Assembly (NCBI GenBank): GCA_000469685.2
Contig: LS997563.1
Span: 2,113,281-2,177,280 of the forward strand
Source: Haemonchus contortus
Lineage: Eukaryota; Nematoda; Chromadorea; Rhabditida; Trichostrongylidae
Length of the DNA: 64,000 nucleotides
Direction of reading: 5' to 3'
Part shown: positions 25,801-38,606 of the stretch, piece after piece
How positions within the stretch are numbered: the stretch's first letter is position 1
How the letters are laid out: the number at the start of each line of letters is the position of its first letter
Translations under genes and position numbers: made by a program
The notes under the pieces: model-generated
Seen by the model: only the letters and a program-made list of their open reading frames with translations
Databases searched by the model: none
What the model was told of the DNA's origin: nothing

Positions 25801-28800
25801 TCACTTCAATCGTACTATACTGGCAGTACCGACAACTATAAGTAATGGTACCCGTTTATGGTGGAGGCAAAGTAATTCCAAGCCATTACTTAGCCGATGT
25901 GAGGCTTGGCTCCCATTTCGGTCGAGATGTGGGAAGGTACCAATAGTAGGAGAGTAATTAACCCAGCAAATGAATCTATCCATATCAACCTTCAGGTACC
26001 ATTGCTGTCTGCGTGTGGCTCATTAATTTGGCTGCAATCCAATACCGTTCGTTTCTGTGGCATGGTCCCAGCGCTCCATGTTTCTCATACTGTCTCGGCA
26101 GCGCTTAATTTTTGTAGGTCTAGGTCGGCCCCGTTCCTTCTCCCTCTCTCTCTCCTCTTGACATTTTTGATGGTATGCCGATGAAATGCTGGCGTCTGAT
26201 CTAATCGCTCGCTGTCTCTTCGTTCGTCCTACGGACCGTTCGTCTTTAATTCGACCACTTCTCTTGGGCCATTTATTTTCTTTACCAAATTCCTTTTTTG
26301 TTTTTTCTTAATTTCTGCCATCTACTTCTCATGTGCAGCCCATTAATCGCATTTATGTGATGGGCCACAGGTGATGAGGTTTAAAATAAAGAGGTGATTG
26401 ATATCAGATTGAGGTGAACACATTCGGTGTAAAGCCCGAACTGCTGTAGGTTATTTTCTAATCAATCAAGACTACTAGTGAGAAATCTGATACGCCATTA
26501 ATCCAGCTTCAATTGTTGATATCAGACGGCTGATTGAATGGGTTTGAGACATGTACCTGTAACCTTGTTCCTAGTGATTATTTGATTGCTCTAGAACAAG
26601 CAAAAATCAGATTAGATTGATCATAGAGAGCTACAAGTGCCATTAGGTCAGGAGCAAGCTTGAATCAGCCATTGTCAGTAGCTACAGTAGTTTATTTAAA
26701 GATTAGAATACGTAGTACAAACTCTTCTCAAGTTGACCGCAAACCTAAAATTCCCAGATTCTGTTGGCTATTTCGCTTCCTTTATGACTAGAATTCAATC
26801 GCTCGTGGTAGAGAATCTTTTGGCTGTTTTGGAATAGTCTGAAAATGACTGAAAACGGTTTTAAGTATCTCTCTGATCAGGGCTGTGTGCTGAGTGCATG
26901 GCGTATCCCATAGGACCAGGTTGCAGCGCAGCGCCTTTGTTTCTTCTTAGCGGAATTGTCGTTCTGGGGATGTTTCCTATGCTTTTACATCCATTTTTAT
27001 TGCAACAAATTCAAAACTTCCATTTTACCAAAGTTGTATGAATAGTTGGTCTTACTGGTCTGGAGTAGTCTCTGCATTCTCAGGTCAATTACCTTTCACT
27101 CGCCCATTTCCCTAATTGAATGAGCCATCATCCCCCAGGTTTCGCCCATACCATGATATCCTTCCCTTTTGATAGTCCACTCAGAAGAGTCCGTGTTTCC
27201 CCCTGGAACACTTGGCCTTCCGGGGACGTTCGGCATACACCCATCTACTCTCCCACTGCTCATTGTTCATGGAGCATATGCGTCAGGCACAGTTCCGATG
27301 AGGTCTCCGACGACGATGCTGCACATCCGTTGATGATGCTCTCACTCGCTTTCAATTCATTCATATTGCCTGCCTCGTTAATCCGTTGCCCGTAGCGTTT
27401 CACCGATCAGCATACCTTTCCATATATAAACTCTTCAGCTACTTTGGCCTCTGTCCGGCTACCGTACACCTATCGTCGTCGACCAACGATGTCGACAATT
27501 AATCGGCCATGTGACGCGCTAAATTCAAAGTCCGTCAATTAACCTTTAGAATCGATGGCAACGTGGTCGACTTTGGTCATTCTCGTCCTCTGATCGTTCC
27601 CATAACATCGCTCCGTTCATTCATATTTGTATTCCTGACTGTAGGTATTCAAATGAGTTATCGGGGATGGAAAAAGGCAAAAAACCGTCACCGCCAACGT
27701 CCGCCGGCCTGCATCGCCCAGATGGGCGTGGCCGTTTCTCTAATGGTCGCATTGCATGTTCGTAGTCGTGTTTGAATTCTGCAATTCGTGGTTTTTCACC
27801 GCAACGGCCACGCCCACCCACTTCGCAGCCGGCCGGCGGGGCTACGGTAGTTTCGTCCTGGCGGCTTGGCGTTGTGCCGGCGGCCGAAGTGACGTTGAAT
27901 TCACTCCGCGACGGTGTTGACCATCAATTTTCAGACTCAATTACCCGCTAGGAGCTGGAGATGCTCTAATAGCCTCCAGTTGGAACACTGGCGCACAATC
28001 TCGCCTCTATGGAAAGCCGTCAACAGTCGGCTATTAGTGATTACCTCAGCTTTTCTCCTTACTAATGGACACACTTAATGTCACCGCTATCCATATAGAT
28101 TTGCGCAGGTAAATGCCATCAGCGGAGTCCTACGATTGACTAGCATCGCTTTGAGAAAGCAAATCCTCGAGTCCCATCAACTCAGGCCTCCGTTCAGGCC
28201 CTCCCTGCAGTTTAAATTATTTCTTAACCTCCCCCTTACCCTCTCCTGCTCATTTTACAGCGTACTTTTCTTTATTCTGCCATTTTTTTCTGAAATTCCC
28301 AGCTCACAACACTCTTACAACAGTTTTTATTTGTCCAAATTACTCTTAATGTCTAATAATTTGCCTTTGCCTGCTTATCTTCCATCCCTCTGACCCTTCT
28401 TGTTGCGTCAGTTTTGGGGGCATTTGAAGCTCTTTGCGTGTTGATAGGAAAGCTACACTTCCCTCTACGACTTCTTTACAGCCATTTCAATGCCGTCGAT
28501 CAGTTCCTGATAGGAATGGCTAGATCTGTTCGTGACTACATAGCCAAATCTTTGCTCTTTGATGTTCTTCGGAGAAAATCACGAGGCTTTTCTTCTGACG
28601 GCTTTATCTTGTGATCATAAACAGATTCAGATTACCAACTAATGCTGTGACCTATCCTTTTGGTCTCTGGTCCCTTGTTAGAACTGAATTCTCCAGTTTT
28701 CAAAAAAAACGATTTTTTTGGGAACCTGCAGCTATTCCTGGGTACGCAGTATTGTTCTAAGGAGACCAGTTCCTCCTGGCTTCGAGCCTTTGGTCAGCAT

Positions 28801-29300
28801 TGGCGGAAAGAGCTCGTTGTAGCCTGGTAGTTTGACTGTTTTTCTCCCTCTAGGTAGTACAAGCTCTCCATCACATCATATTCCAGGTGAATGCGTCAGA
28901 ACTGAAGCAAAAAATTGCTTTTATTCCACCTAGGCTTTTTATGAGTCAGGCACACTTACCAGTTTTTTTCATTTCTTTTGGAAGGCCTCAGGGTCTCTCC
29001 TCTTCTCAGTTATTATTCGATAGTTTTTCAAAGCCCTAGGGGCATTCCGCTGCTTCGTGGGCCATCCGAAGGTGTTCGTTTTGGCTTGACTGCTTCCGCT
29101 GATAGTGATGCAAACTGACAAGGGTCATGATGGCGTGTGCATGTTTGTATGTGTGTGTCTCAGCTGCCTCGTATTCATAACCTCGTTATGTAAATTAGCC
29201 TCGCTAGCGTGGCTGAGGCGTTGAAGCACGGATTTCATCCCTCATAATAAGTAGGCCCTCTACATCGGTCGAGGGGCTCATAATTGAAAACCCTCTGCTG

Positions 29301-29322
29301 GCTGCTGCTGCTGCTGCTGCTG
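29301..29322. repeat. (CTG)7 microsatellite
   Basis: Seven consecutive CTG units after an extra G, at the edge of a CpG-rich segment. The minus strand would read CAG (poly-Gln) if coding, but no exon context is evident. Confidence 0.9.
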
Positions 29323-29863
29323 TTTCTATCGACGACCTCTCGTCACTCTGCGACCACCCCACCGGTCATTTCTGGATTCTTTTCAGATCGAAGCGCGATG
29401 ACTGGGGGTCACCATATGTCGCGACTTTAGAGTGGGCACAGCGGCGATGATTTTTTTTCCACGCTGCTAAGACGATGAAATTCGGGGCTGCGCTGGCTGA
29501 CGAGGGATAGTCTCAGTGACGAACGGAGGCCGAGCGGAATAAGCCTATATCGCCCCGATGCCTCTGAGACCGCTCTCCTTTTCTTCGCTCTTAATTGCTC
29601 TCCTCACTCACTCGTATGTCTGCCGTTCGATTCGATCGATTATTAGGAGTTTTTTACGTGTGGTGAACTTTCGGACATCGCACGCCCAGCCTGACACTTA
29701 CACACATCAGCATTTACGCATCCGAAAACATACTCACGAAATGTGCCTCGGCTTCTTGAGGAGTTTCTAGGCAGGTAGCATCGATTTAAATCCATTTTTT
29801 GAGATTGCTAATGCACAAGCTATTTCGAGACTTTACTCGAAGTAAGCTGTAATAGTTATCTTT

Positions 29864-29956
29864 TACGTCCGGACGAGTTTCCGGCTGTAGAACTGCTTTT
29901 TCCCGCGTTTGTAAATGCTATGTTCTATGTCTAGACGAGCTTCCTGGCTCTAACTG
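29864..29956. repeat. Imperfect direct repeat of about 31 bp
   Basis: 29864-29895 (TACGTCCGGACGAGTTTCC start) and 29926-29956 (TATGTCTAGACGAGCTTCC start) share most positions, including GACGAG, TTCC and a final AACTG/AACTG. The spacing is 62 bp. Confidence 0.6.
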
Positions 29957-32900
29957 TCTCAGGTATGTTTCCTGATGGAATATGAATAAGAGTATCGTGA
30001 TTTACATTCAATCGTGGTCTATGGGCAAGGTCTCCAAGTCCTCGGGGGCACGGATAAACTGGAAAACTCTCCCATGGTGTTGCCCCCATGTTTGGAACAA
30101 CTGCAGAGTAGTCTGGCTTTTCCATGAGCATGTCCATTCTCAACCCCCTGGCAAATGGATCCCGACGAGACCACCGTGGACGGATCGGAACTCCTGAAAG
30201 TGTAAATCACCCTGATGGAGTACGCCTGACGTCGGGAGCTAATCCTGTGATCGTCTCAAGAGTATTATCAGGAACTGATAGCTTTGGGAAAGAATTCGGA
30301 GCTTATTCCCTTGCATCGGCTTTACTAGTACAGTCCAAAGTGACTCAAGAATCAAGCCCTTTTCCTCACTTATTTTCTATTATTTCTGGATTTGTGAGGG
30401 GTCCAAGTGCACAAAGTATGACCAAGAGGTGAAATGGCCATAGTAAAGAAGCACCAGAAGCCAGTGGAAGGTAGAATGTCTTGGTTGCAGTGGACCAGTC
30501 GAGTCCAGCCGCGGTTAAATCGTTGGTCGCCACATTTTATTGCCACTTGTGATTGCTGCGTCTGTTGTTTCAGGAGTTCTTTAGCCTCTCAGTTCTCATA
30601 CCCACCTGGTCAAAGCTGTCCACGGCTGCGTGATACCGAACATCACGATGATCAACTGCTTCCAATTCAATCTCGTTCAGCCCCGAAGGGTTCCTTGTTT
30701 CTACCGTTTACAGTTCCTGAAACTGTTCCTGGGAAGAAAACTTTGGAAGTACCGAAGTGCCCAATCCTACTCCTTGACAGGATTGTGAGATACTCTGGGA
30801 AATGTACTGAGTGATCGGCCTTAGAATGCCCTCCTGCCTCTTCTTACGCAGAGATTACTCAGGTTATTTTTCTGGGCTATCTCGTTAGCGCTCGGCGGTT
30901 TCTGACCCTGCATAGGTTCGCTGACGGTGATTTCGGTATTTAATCGTATTCGGTTCCTGGTGAGAACCAGACTCAGAGCTTCCGCCTTCTAGGAAACTGA
31001 TGTGGAACCTACTACGAAACCGAACCTGGGGTCCCATCGGGTGACTAACTCTACCCTACCGGTTCGAGTAGCGACAGCTGTTTTTATAGTCGTTTTTCTG
31101 GGTCAGAGAGCGATCACTCGTCATGATTCCCGAGTATAGCCTTTAGCCAGCAGTTTGCCATGTGCACTGCGATGCCACGAGGTGCAATGGCCGTGGTCGT
31201 CGTTTTCATTTCGCTCTCGTTGTAATACTTGGCAATTTTTCCACGAGACGTTTTGCGAATCGCTTACGTCTCGAATCGCTTTCTCAACGAATTGTGGCCA
31301 ATTTCACTGCATGTTTTCATTGTCAACGATGTAGTTTTTGCTCTCAAAGACTGAGAAAAGTCCGTTTGGTGCAGGGGTCCGTCGTTGAAAAGTAAGCATT
31401 GCTGATCAGTGTGTGTCGCATCGTCGTATTCTATCGGTGCTTTTTTTGTCAGGCTTAAAAAGCTTCGCTTTCGGCATCGACCAAGAATACGGCGGTTTTT
31501 TTTGTGTCGGTTTTCTTCTCAGGACCTCTATAGGAAGCGGCTCCGCAGGTGAATCGGCAGGCCGCGGCTGTCGGGACATCAAAGCCGTGACGATTCACTG
31601 CTGCTCCTGCTAGACGGGTAAAGTGCTGACGACATTTTACGATACCGATTCATGTCTGTTTGTAGTAAATGAGGTAAGTAGTGATTGCTTTCCCCGCGGC
31701 GAAAACTTCTTTGCACCCGGGCGATCGGAGTGTTCAGGTTGGACAGGTTCGGCTTGGTTTCTAAAAGTGAGTGCTTTGAGTCTGGGCTACTCAGGACCTA
31801 GGAACTCTTGGCCAGTCGAGCTCGAAGTCTCGCTTGGGAAAGTTCTTATTCGTCGGCTACAGTGATTTGGAAGCCTCAATCCAACCGGCAAAGGCTTCTG
31901 AAACCTCTTTAAAGTTGGAACAGAGTGCGAATGATGGTGTGCAGTGAACCTACCGTACCGCGTTCCCTTGTCATTTTATTGGTACGAGCTCCCCTTTGAA
32001 TGTTCCCGGTAACTACGATTTTCACCTCTTCGTTCTCGATTTAAGCTAGCAATTCAGGCATGCGAAACGGTATTTTGAAAAAATTGATGGTCAGCAGGCC
32101 ATTGCACAAAGACTTTGTCGCGGTATTTTAACCAGATTCAATAAATCTGACTGAAACTACAGAGCATGGTGTATTCCACAAGCATGCCATAAACTTCTTT
32201 TCTGTTAGCATTGGTTGCACCGTATCACCATGGCATATGTGCAGTCGTCATTTCCGTTAGTCATTCGAAACTCATCGTAGTTGATGCTCTTTGGATTCGT
32301 TGGGGGGATTTATGACTCAGTCATCGTACTCAACGGCTAATTTCGCACTCATCCGGAAATGAGCTTCTCACCTCAGTCCGGAAATTCGCTGATCGACCTC
32401 AGCGGTCGACCAACCTGAGTCCCAGACAGGCAAGCCCGAAACGTCGGGACTGATTGCTGAAGACATGGCACATGTCATGCCGAAGCTGGTGGCGTGGTGA
32501 TTGTGACGGCTGTTGTCGACCCCCCTACGGAAGCGCTCGTCCCACTCGTCCCCTTCAGCACCTTCGTCACAGTTCACTCGGATCAGGTTTCGGTTTCACT
32601 TCATTCCTGTGTGCGAGCGCGCCCGTCCATCCGCCCACTCCACGGAAAAAGGGCTAGTCCGGGACAGCAATTGAAATCATTTCAAAGAAGTTCGTTAAAA
32701 AGGGATAGCAACTATCGTTCCTTTAACATCTTCAGGTCCTTTAACATAGTTCATCAAAAATTATTCATATATGTATTATATTTTCTAACTAATTTGATTT
32801 TTTAGTACCTTTGGGGATTTTCCCTGCTGATTTAATTGAAAGTCCTCTTTGAACCCAATAATGACATTGGGAGTTGAAGTTTTTTCAGGCCAGACCTCAA

Positions 32901-33680
32901 AATTTTTCCTCGAGCAAAAACTTTCCAAAAGACAACTAAGAGGCAAACTAGACTCTATTTCCCGGACCCAGGATACCATTTTCCATTGGTACAAGGAGGG
33001 AGGGAGAGTTCCGGCTAGGAGGAGCTACCGGTACTTCCCATCTAGTTTTTCGCTGCTAGACTGGAAAACCCCGCCTCTGAACCTTCCCATAGCTTCCATA
33101 AAGATTCCCAAAAGATTATGGTCAAATACATCTATATCGATTCCTCACACTCCTACCTTCATTTGGAGAAAGGTTTTCAAGGGCTAGCAGGCGCAACCTC
33201 CTTGACAACAGACCAAGATACTTGGTCGCTACGACGAACTGTAGCTCTTCCCCAGGGTAAGCTTCATGAACTTACTTATGCCTTTATACACAGGGTCCTA
33301 TGATTCCTATTCTGTCCTCATAAGGAACCCAAGCACCAAGCTGACCACCACCCCTTTAGAGACTTACTTGTCCTCATCTGCAGAGCCATAGTTGCTGCAG
33401 TTCTGCAACCCATAGCCAGCAATAATGATCCACCAGCCAGCAGTATCCTCCCGGACATTTTTGGGTTTACTGTATCCATCAGCTCGGTCAAAAGTTTCAT
33501 ATTTACATGTTGGTGAATATCTATAATCATTAAGGTTGGTACATACCTTTCTTGACTCGGAAAACTGCAGGTAGTTCATCATTACTTTCAAGATCATCCG
33601 AGAGTACTCAAGTAAAGTTTTAAAAGCATTTGAAGCTTATAACCAATGGGTAATGAGGCATTGGTTCCCAAGTAATCCTC

Positions 33681-33726
33681 AGAGGAAGCAAAATTTTGGC
33701 AATTTTTTGAAAAATTGCTTCCCTCT
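33681..33726. other. Imperfect 46-nt hairpin
   Basis: AGAGGAAGCAAAATTTT pairs with AAAAATTGCTTCCCTCT with single-base bulges and a short loop. Confidence 0.6.
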
Positions 33727-34833
33727 AGTCGTAGGTACCTTCTGCTTACCAGTTGACTTCCTCAGTTTTCTTCCTCGTGGAGGCTCTCCAGAAGCTGTGG
33801 TGGGTCAGAGACCACCCCTACCAGGTGAAGCTATTGCTCAGTTTAATGGGTGGCTGATATTGGGGCAGTTGAGTGTTTTCCAACACCATTTCGTGCTATT
33901 TACTTGAAATTAATGGCTCTTTCTGTTGGTGAGAGTGAACAGCTGTTTGTTCGGAGAAAATTTGTCGAATTTATCAGTAACATGAACCTTTGTAAAATGC
34001 TCGAGATGATACGAAAACATTCGTCAACGAACGAAAACCACTGAATGGCATCTGCTTTGTGTAAATCTTCTGTTTGCTGCTGCTTGAACAACTGCGACAC
34101 CGTTGGGGGGCGGGGTATCGTGCAAAGTGCGGCGCGATTCACTTCCATGTAGTTTCAATGGGTATCATCGCTGATTTCATTGGTATGGAGATAACGATAA
34201 CAGATTTCTGAGGGGATCAAAAAGGAAGAGGCATAAATCTTCCCCGGGAGACAGGACGTCGTTTCCCGTTCTCTCCGGTCTCAATTCCCAACTACATAAC
34301 CGCAAAACTAGTACGAAGATTGTTCGAAATGTGCTGTGCAGTTCTCGCATCGACGTATCCGTCCATCGCCGTATAACGAACTGCTCTCACCCCCCTAACA
34401 CGCACTCACACATACACATTTTAGCCGTATCGTTACCGGTTTTTCGTCTGGTTTTCTTCGTGCCCGTTCGGGCGCGCTCGTTCCCCCCAAATCCCCGTCC
34501 CAGCAACCTCTTAGCCCGATTCTTTGAAAGCCTTTCTCCAATTAAAGATAGGAGACCGAGAGATTGGTGTAGAAAATCTCCATGATCCATATAGGGTTCA
34601 AAGGTCCAGGGGCACTAGTCTCTAGTCTATAAAAAAGCCTGAGCAAGCCCGTTGCTCAGGTTCTCTCGTTCCTCCCATTTCCATGAGAGAGGGGATTCTG
34701 GTGGCAAGGTACAGCCTAGTTTTCCTTTTCAAATACCTCTTGACTGCTTAGGTGAGTCTTTGAATGACCAGGGACAGGGGATTCAGGAGCCAGAAGCAAT
34801 TGAAAAGAGAATAGACCTTCAAAGAAAAAACTG

Positions 34834-34943
34834 CCAGGGTTTGGCTCTCATCTGCTGCTCTCTGTTCCTGATGAGTCCCTTCGCAATATGCGCTCTCTTT
34901 CCGATTTATAGTTACCGAGCAGCAGATGAGAGCCCAACCCTGG
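34834..34943. ncRNA. 110-nt hairpin with 27-bp arms
   Basis: The arms are 34834-34860 (starting CCAGGGTTTGGC, ending TGCTGCTC) and 34917-34943 (starting GAGCAGCAGATG, ending CCAACCCTGG). They are reverse complements at 26 of 27 positions, the one mismatch being at arm position 9. The 56-nt loop is longer than in most pre-miRNAs. Pairing stops sharply at both edges, as for the terminal repeats of a short foldback element, but no obvious target-site duplication is seen. It falls inside an uninterrupted but unremarkable open frame (34652-35149). It may be a miRNA-like or siRNA hairpin or a small MITE. Confidence 0.4.
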
Positions 34944-35259
34944 TTCGGTCAACTCTAAAAGTACCGGCAGAGGATATCAGATTTCCAGAACCACGTACTC
35001 TATTATCGCTTCCACTTCTTTCAACCGGAGCTCAGCCTACCTGGCATTTGATCCCTAAACAATTCGATTTTACAAGGGAGTTCATAGGCCACTGTTCATA
35101 TGATTTGAACAGAGGTAAGGAGTGCCCACTAGGAAACACGGTTGGCTAGAAATCGACTTTAAGCGATCACCGTATTCCTTCTCGAGTAGATTTCCCGATG
35201 GCAGAAACTGGTGACGGTTGCTTTCCTGCTGTATTACCCTTTCATTGTACAACCCTTAA

Positions 35260-35640
35260 CTCTCCCCTCACTCCATGCCCCTCCCCCTCATCCCACCCCT
35301 CCGGACTTCGGTTAGCGGTCAGACCCCCTCCCCCTCCCGGGCGAGAGTTCCGCTAACTGCTAGTGAAAATCGAAATTCGAACATGCGGCCATCGCTAGTT
35401 CAACGAGATGAGGGGCGAAAACCGTTCAGTTCGTCGCCGTCCGCGCGAAAATAGAAGGGGAGAAAAGTGCCCGACGACAGCAACCGCACACCCACACCAT
35501 GTCGTTGGGAGAAGCGCAATCCGACGGTTCGCGCCGCGTCGTCGTCGCCGACGTCGACGTCGCGTCGCCCCGCCCGTGGTAGTCATTTTTCGATACGATT
35601 TATACTCGATACCAATTGATTATGCGCTGAAATAATTTCG
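35260..35640 (+). promoter_or_regulatory. Candidate promoter island: pyrimidine tract then CpG-rich segment
   Basis: From about 35265 to 35340 the + strand is almost entirely C and T except for a short GGACTTCGGTTAGCGGTCAG insert. An 8-bp inverted repeat (GTTAGCGG 35311-35318, CCGCTAAC 35350-35357) flanks the last C-rich run. From 35400 to 35580 the sequence is rich in CGTCG/CGACG. A small frame starting ATGTCGTTGGGAGAAGCG (27 codons) ends TGGTAG near 35581 and could be an upstream ORF, or an exon with the weak donor GTAGTC. No TATA box is evident. The promoter reading is inferred from composition and the adjacent ATG|GTAAGC. Confidence 0.3.
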
Positions 35641-35701
35641 ATAGCACGTTCTTTTTGACGTGTTTCATCAACGACGACAGGCGGCTTCAAACAGCAACAT
35701 G
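35640..35701 (+). CDS. Candidate first exon ending in the start codon
   Basis: ATG at 35699-35701 in the context AGCAACATG is followed immediately by a strong donor GTAAGC. In phase 0 this would join directly to the 49461 exon, giving M-DEETT. The same frame is open upstream (RRQAASNSNM) back to an in-frame TAG just before CAC at about 35645, so the ATG is the only usable start in this frame. It lies at the 3' edge of a CpG- and pyrimidine-rich island, as expected for a promoter-proximal exon. Nothing except phase and position links it to the zinc-finger gene. An alternative is a 5' untranslated exon of another transcript. Confidence 0.33.
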
Positions 35702-38302
35702 GTAAGCGATACGGTATTATATGACGGTAATGCAAGTGTCAATCAAAAATAAATTTCGCTTTTCCACGCTCCCATATAGACTACAGCCTTACCCTCCCCA
35801 CAGTGAACTTCATATCTGAGTCGTATGAACTCTAGAACATCCACTGAAGAGAAAAGAATCCGTATAAATGTGGGAGATGAATGAAAAAGGTCTTATAAAT
35901 AATGTAGGTCAATTGAGATTACGGTATGGCGGTTTTTGTGCAATGCACTAAGCCCGCCAATGTAAAATCGGTTTCCTCAAAATCTGGCGCCAGGGCCGTT
36001 TTAAAACCTCCCCAGGGTCGTATTTAATCACGTCAATTGTCTCAGGTAGGTTTTATTGTTGGTATCGAGGTTTTACTTTGCTTTATTAAGGCAGCCAGTC
36101 GCTCTGCTGGCTATTTCTTTGAGTAACATTTGGTCCCGTATTCTCGATTTGTTAATTGTACCTATTTTGGATTGTTGGATATGTTTTTTGAGTGTAATTT
36201 CCTCAAGAATAATCCTTGGCAGTTGAAGAAAAACGAATTTGTTATTGACAGTGGACTTGATTCATAGTTTACATGAAGTTGTGGTTGATTGATTGCTGTT
36301 TGACTAAAAATTCCACCCTCTACCCTTTCTTTTGATTGCGAACAGGTAAATTAAGGGAGTAATTCATCTCTATATCAATATTACTTGTACTTTTTTGCAA
36401 GTTTTCCCTATCTTTCCTGGCCTAGACTAAGGCGCAACCACAGGAACGAAAAAAACTCGAGTTTTTGCCACTTGCTGCTTCCCGAGAAAACCGGCTTAGT
36501 TTTCTGTAGTGTGTAAAAAAGCGACCGTAAATTTCAGCCAACATTAGTTGAGTTTGTTCATCATGAACATACAATCGTTTTTTTATCTTCTTTGCGAAAC
36601 AATCCTCTTTCGGAACTGTAGCAATCAATTCGATCAAAATTTTTATTTGTCAAAAAACAAAATGTCATAACTAATGGGGGATGAGCTGTTTATATTATGA
36701 AATACGCTAGCGGCTGTTGACGATGTGCTTTTGTTTTCCACACACTTCACTTAATACTCTTTAAACAAAACCTCTGTCGAAGTGCTGCAATAACTTTCGA
36801 AAAGTCGCTTTGTTTACGATAAACTTATTTATTAAAAACAAACAAAAATGAAAATTGTGCTCGAGAGTAGTTAGTCGACGTAGATGTAACACGTGGTCTT
36901 TAGATTTTTGACAACCAAATTTCAACTTACTGTAAGCTTTTGGTTGGTAAATTTTGCTCAGGAGACGAACATAATTGTTTGTTTATTGATGTAAACATCT
37001 ACATCTTCTGAGTTCCAATTCTTTGTTTTCTGGTGGGTTTCCACTGAAATGGCGAGATTCTGGCAGCCTTTTGAGCTGGTAGATTTTGCTTACACACTAT
37101 GTTTCAGACCATAATCACTAATATAAATAGGTCCAAATTCAAAGCCTTTAATTGAAGCCTTTCATTGTTTACCGACAAGTTTGTCCTGTATAGCAAAAGT
37201 TCCCATTTCTTAGAGTAGTTTTTTTAGCTTACGATATAAGGTGTCTAAGCTGATATCCCAAAGATTAATTATGTTCCTATCACATAATATAACCCGTAAT
37301 GAAAGATCTGTCGTTATGCGATTTCCAAATCCGGCGCGATACCGCGTTGGGTACGGGTTTTCGAAGATCGGACTGCTACCAGTTAATATCTGAAGTGGTC
37401 GTACCGGCTGGGAATACCATCGAACTATCAAGCGCGTATACCATACGTGAGTATTGCTAAATTTAACCTCTTTTGAGAGTTATAAATAGTTTGTGGGATA
37501 AATTTAATCTCTCTATTGAAGTAACAGAAATAAGTAATAATGTTTTCCTATTGGCTTATTTGTTCTTTTCGTAAACCGGATACTGAGATAATTCAAAACA
37601 ACAGGTTTTCAGATACAGTACAGTACTCCATAGAACGGCCATCTTGTTCAGCCCGTTTGCAAGCAGTTCCTTACGCTACTGATTCGCGCAGAAGTTGGGT
37701 AGAAGGCTAGTCACTTCTGCGCACTTCATTTTCGGTGTTGATTGAGAACTTTGTAAAGGTTTCTGGAACTTTTTAGAATCTGCTGTTTTAGACTTTTCTC
37801 GTTATGACATGATGCATGAATAAAAGGGAAGTTCCATCAGCTAATTCAACACCAGCCTTATCGATTTTCCCATAATTTCGTTAGTTCCCTATCTTCATCG
37901 ATATAATCGGGACTGAAGCTTCGTTAAACAGAGTCCTCTCCAGTAATTTTTGGAGTTCAGCTCGTCTTCTGTGGTCGGCAACTATGAAATAGATGAATTG
38001 CCTATTTTCTCAAAGGTCCGGCTCTTGATGGATAATTTTTGAGCACATTGGAACTTTGGATATTTCGATGAACCTTTGAACATCCTCGTTATCACTAAGC
38101 TGTTAGCTTGACCAGAAGCGGTGAGCACAGTTTCCAATCCATGCCAATAAGTGGATTGGCCTAACAATACGAGGGATTAAATGGAGAAGCCTTCACTTCC
38201 CGTCTGTGTCTTTTCTACCTACAGCAGACTACAGGTTATTGGCTTGGCTTCCTGCCCTTGACCAAGTAGAAGAATCTTGACCATTCCCTATTTTACGGTT
38301 TT

Positions 38303-38560
38303 TTATGTAATCGTTTTTTCTCCACTTCTTTTCTTGTTGTCAATTAATTTGTTGCCACACTTGCTGTCACCGGTCGCTTTGCTTAGCACATCGTTGATCG
38401 TGCCAACAGCCGTCGAGTAGCTCTCGAAAATGTCGAGTGTGATAGTCGTCGTTGTCGACGGCGGCTTCGGCAGCGGCAACGGCGACAGCCGGATCCGGAA
38501 GCCGTCGCCGGTGATCGCGGCAGCCGCCGCCTTCGTCGCGCGTCCACTGGCGTGCGCGCT
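38303..38560 (-). other. Open frame without ATG in a CpG-rich island (minus strand)
   Basis: A frame of 85 codons plus stop runs from just after a TAG (38561-38563) to TAA (38303-38305). It reads an Ala-rich start, a Leu/Pro stretch (RLSPLPLPKPPSTTTT), then ITLDIFESYSTAVGTINDVL and a Lys-rich end. There is no initiator near the start, so it could only be an internal or terminal exon. A GTGACA donor exists inside (after AAAGCGACCG). The + strand of the same island is also open (38430-38606), and at most one is likely real. I recognise no domain. Confidence 0.18.
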
Positions 38561-38606
38561 CTACGAAAGTTTGTTTGCTTTTTGTATCTTTTGTTCCGGT
38601 CCCTGA
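38430..38606 (+). other. 58-codon open frame overlapping the same CpG-rich island
   Basis: ATG at 38430 opens MSSVIVVVVDGGFGSGNGDS, followed by RIRKPSPVIAAAAFVARP and a hydrophobic end before TGA at 38604. The sequence is low complexity and driven by GGC/GTC triplets. A possible donor CCG|GTGATC after RIRKPSP would be in phase 0 and so is an alternative first exon for the zinc-finger gene, weaker than the one at 35701. Confidence 0.15.

Larger units (their letters stand above)
13306..34833. other. No gene recognised; CpG-rich islands and pyrimidine blocks
   Basis: CpG-rich segments lie near 18290-18530, 20900-21530, 24000-24330, 27380-27920, 29300-29700 and 32340-32660. T/C-rich + strand blocks lie near 16060-16260, 24330-24960, 26120-26330 and 28200-28400. 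A short direct repeat TCCTTTAACAT occurs at 32719 and 32737. No frame carries a domain I recognise. Exons of an undetected gene could hide in the islands. Confidence 0.55.

Noticed and set aside
34652..35149. 165-codon plus-strand open frame
   Set aside because: It contains both arms of the 34834-34943 hairpin, has no recognisable domain, and its length is within chance expectation.
36422..36637. 71-codon minus-strand frame
   Set aside because: No domain, no splice signals, AT-rich flanks; treated as chance.
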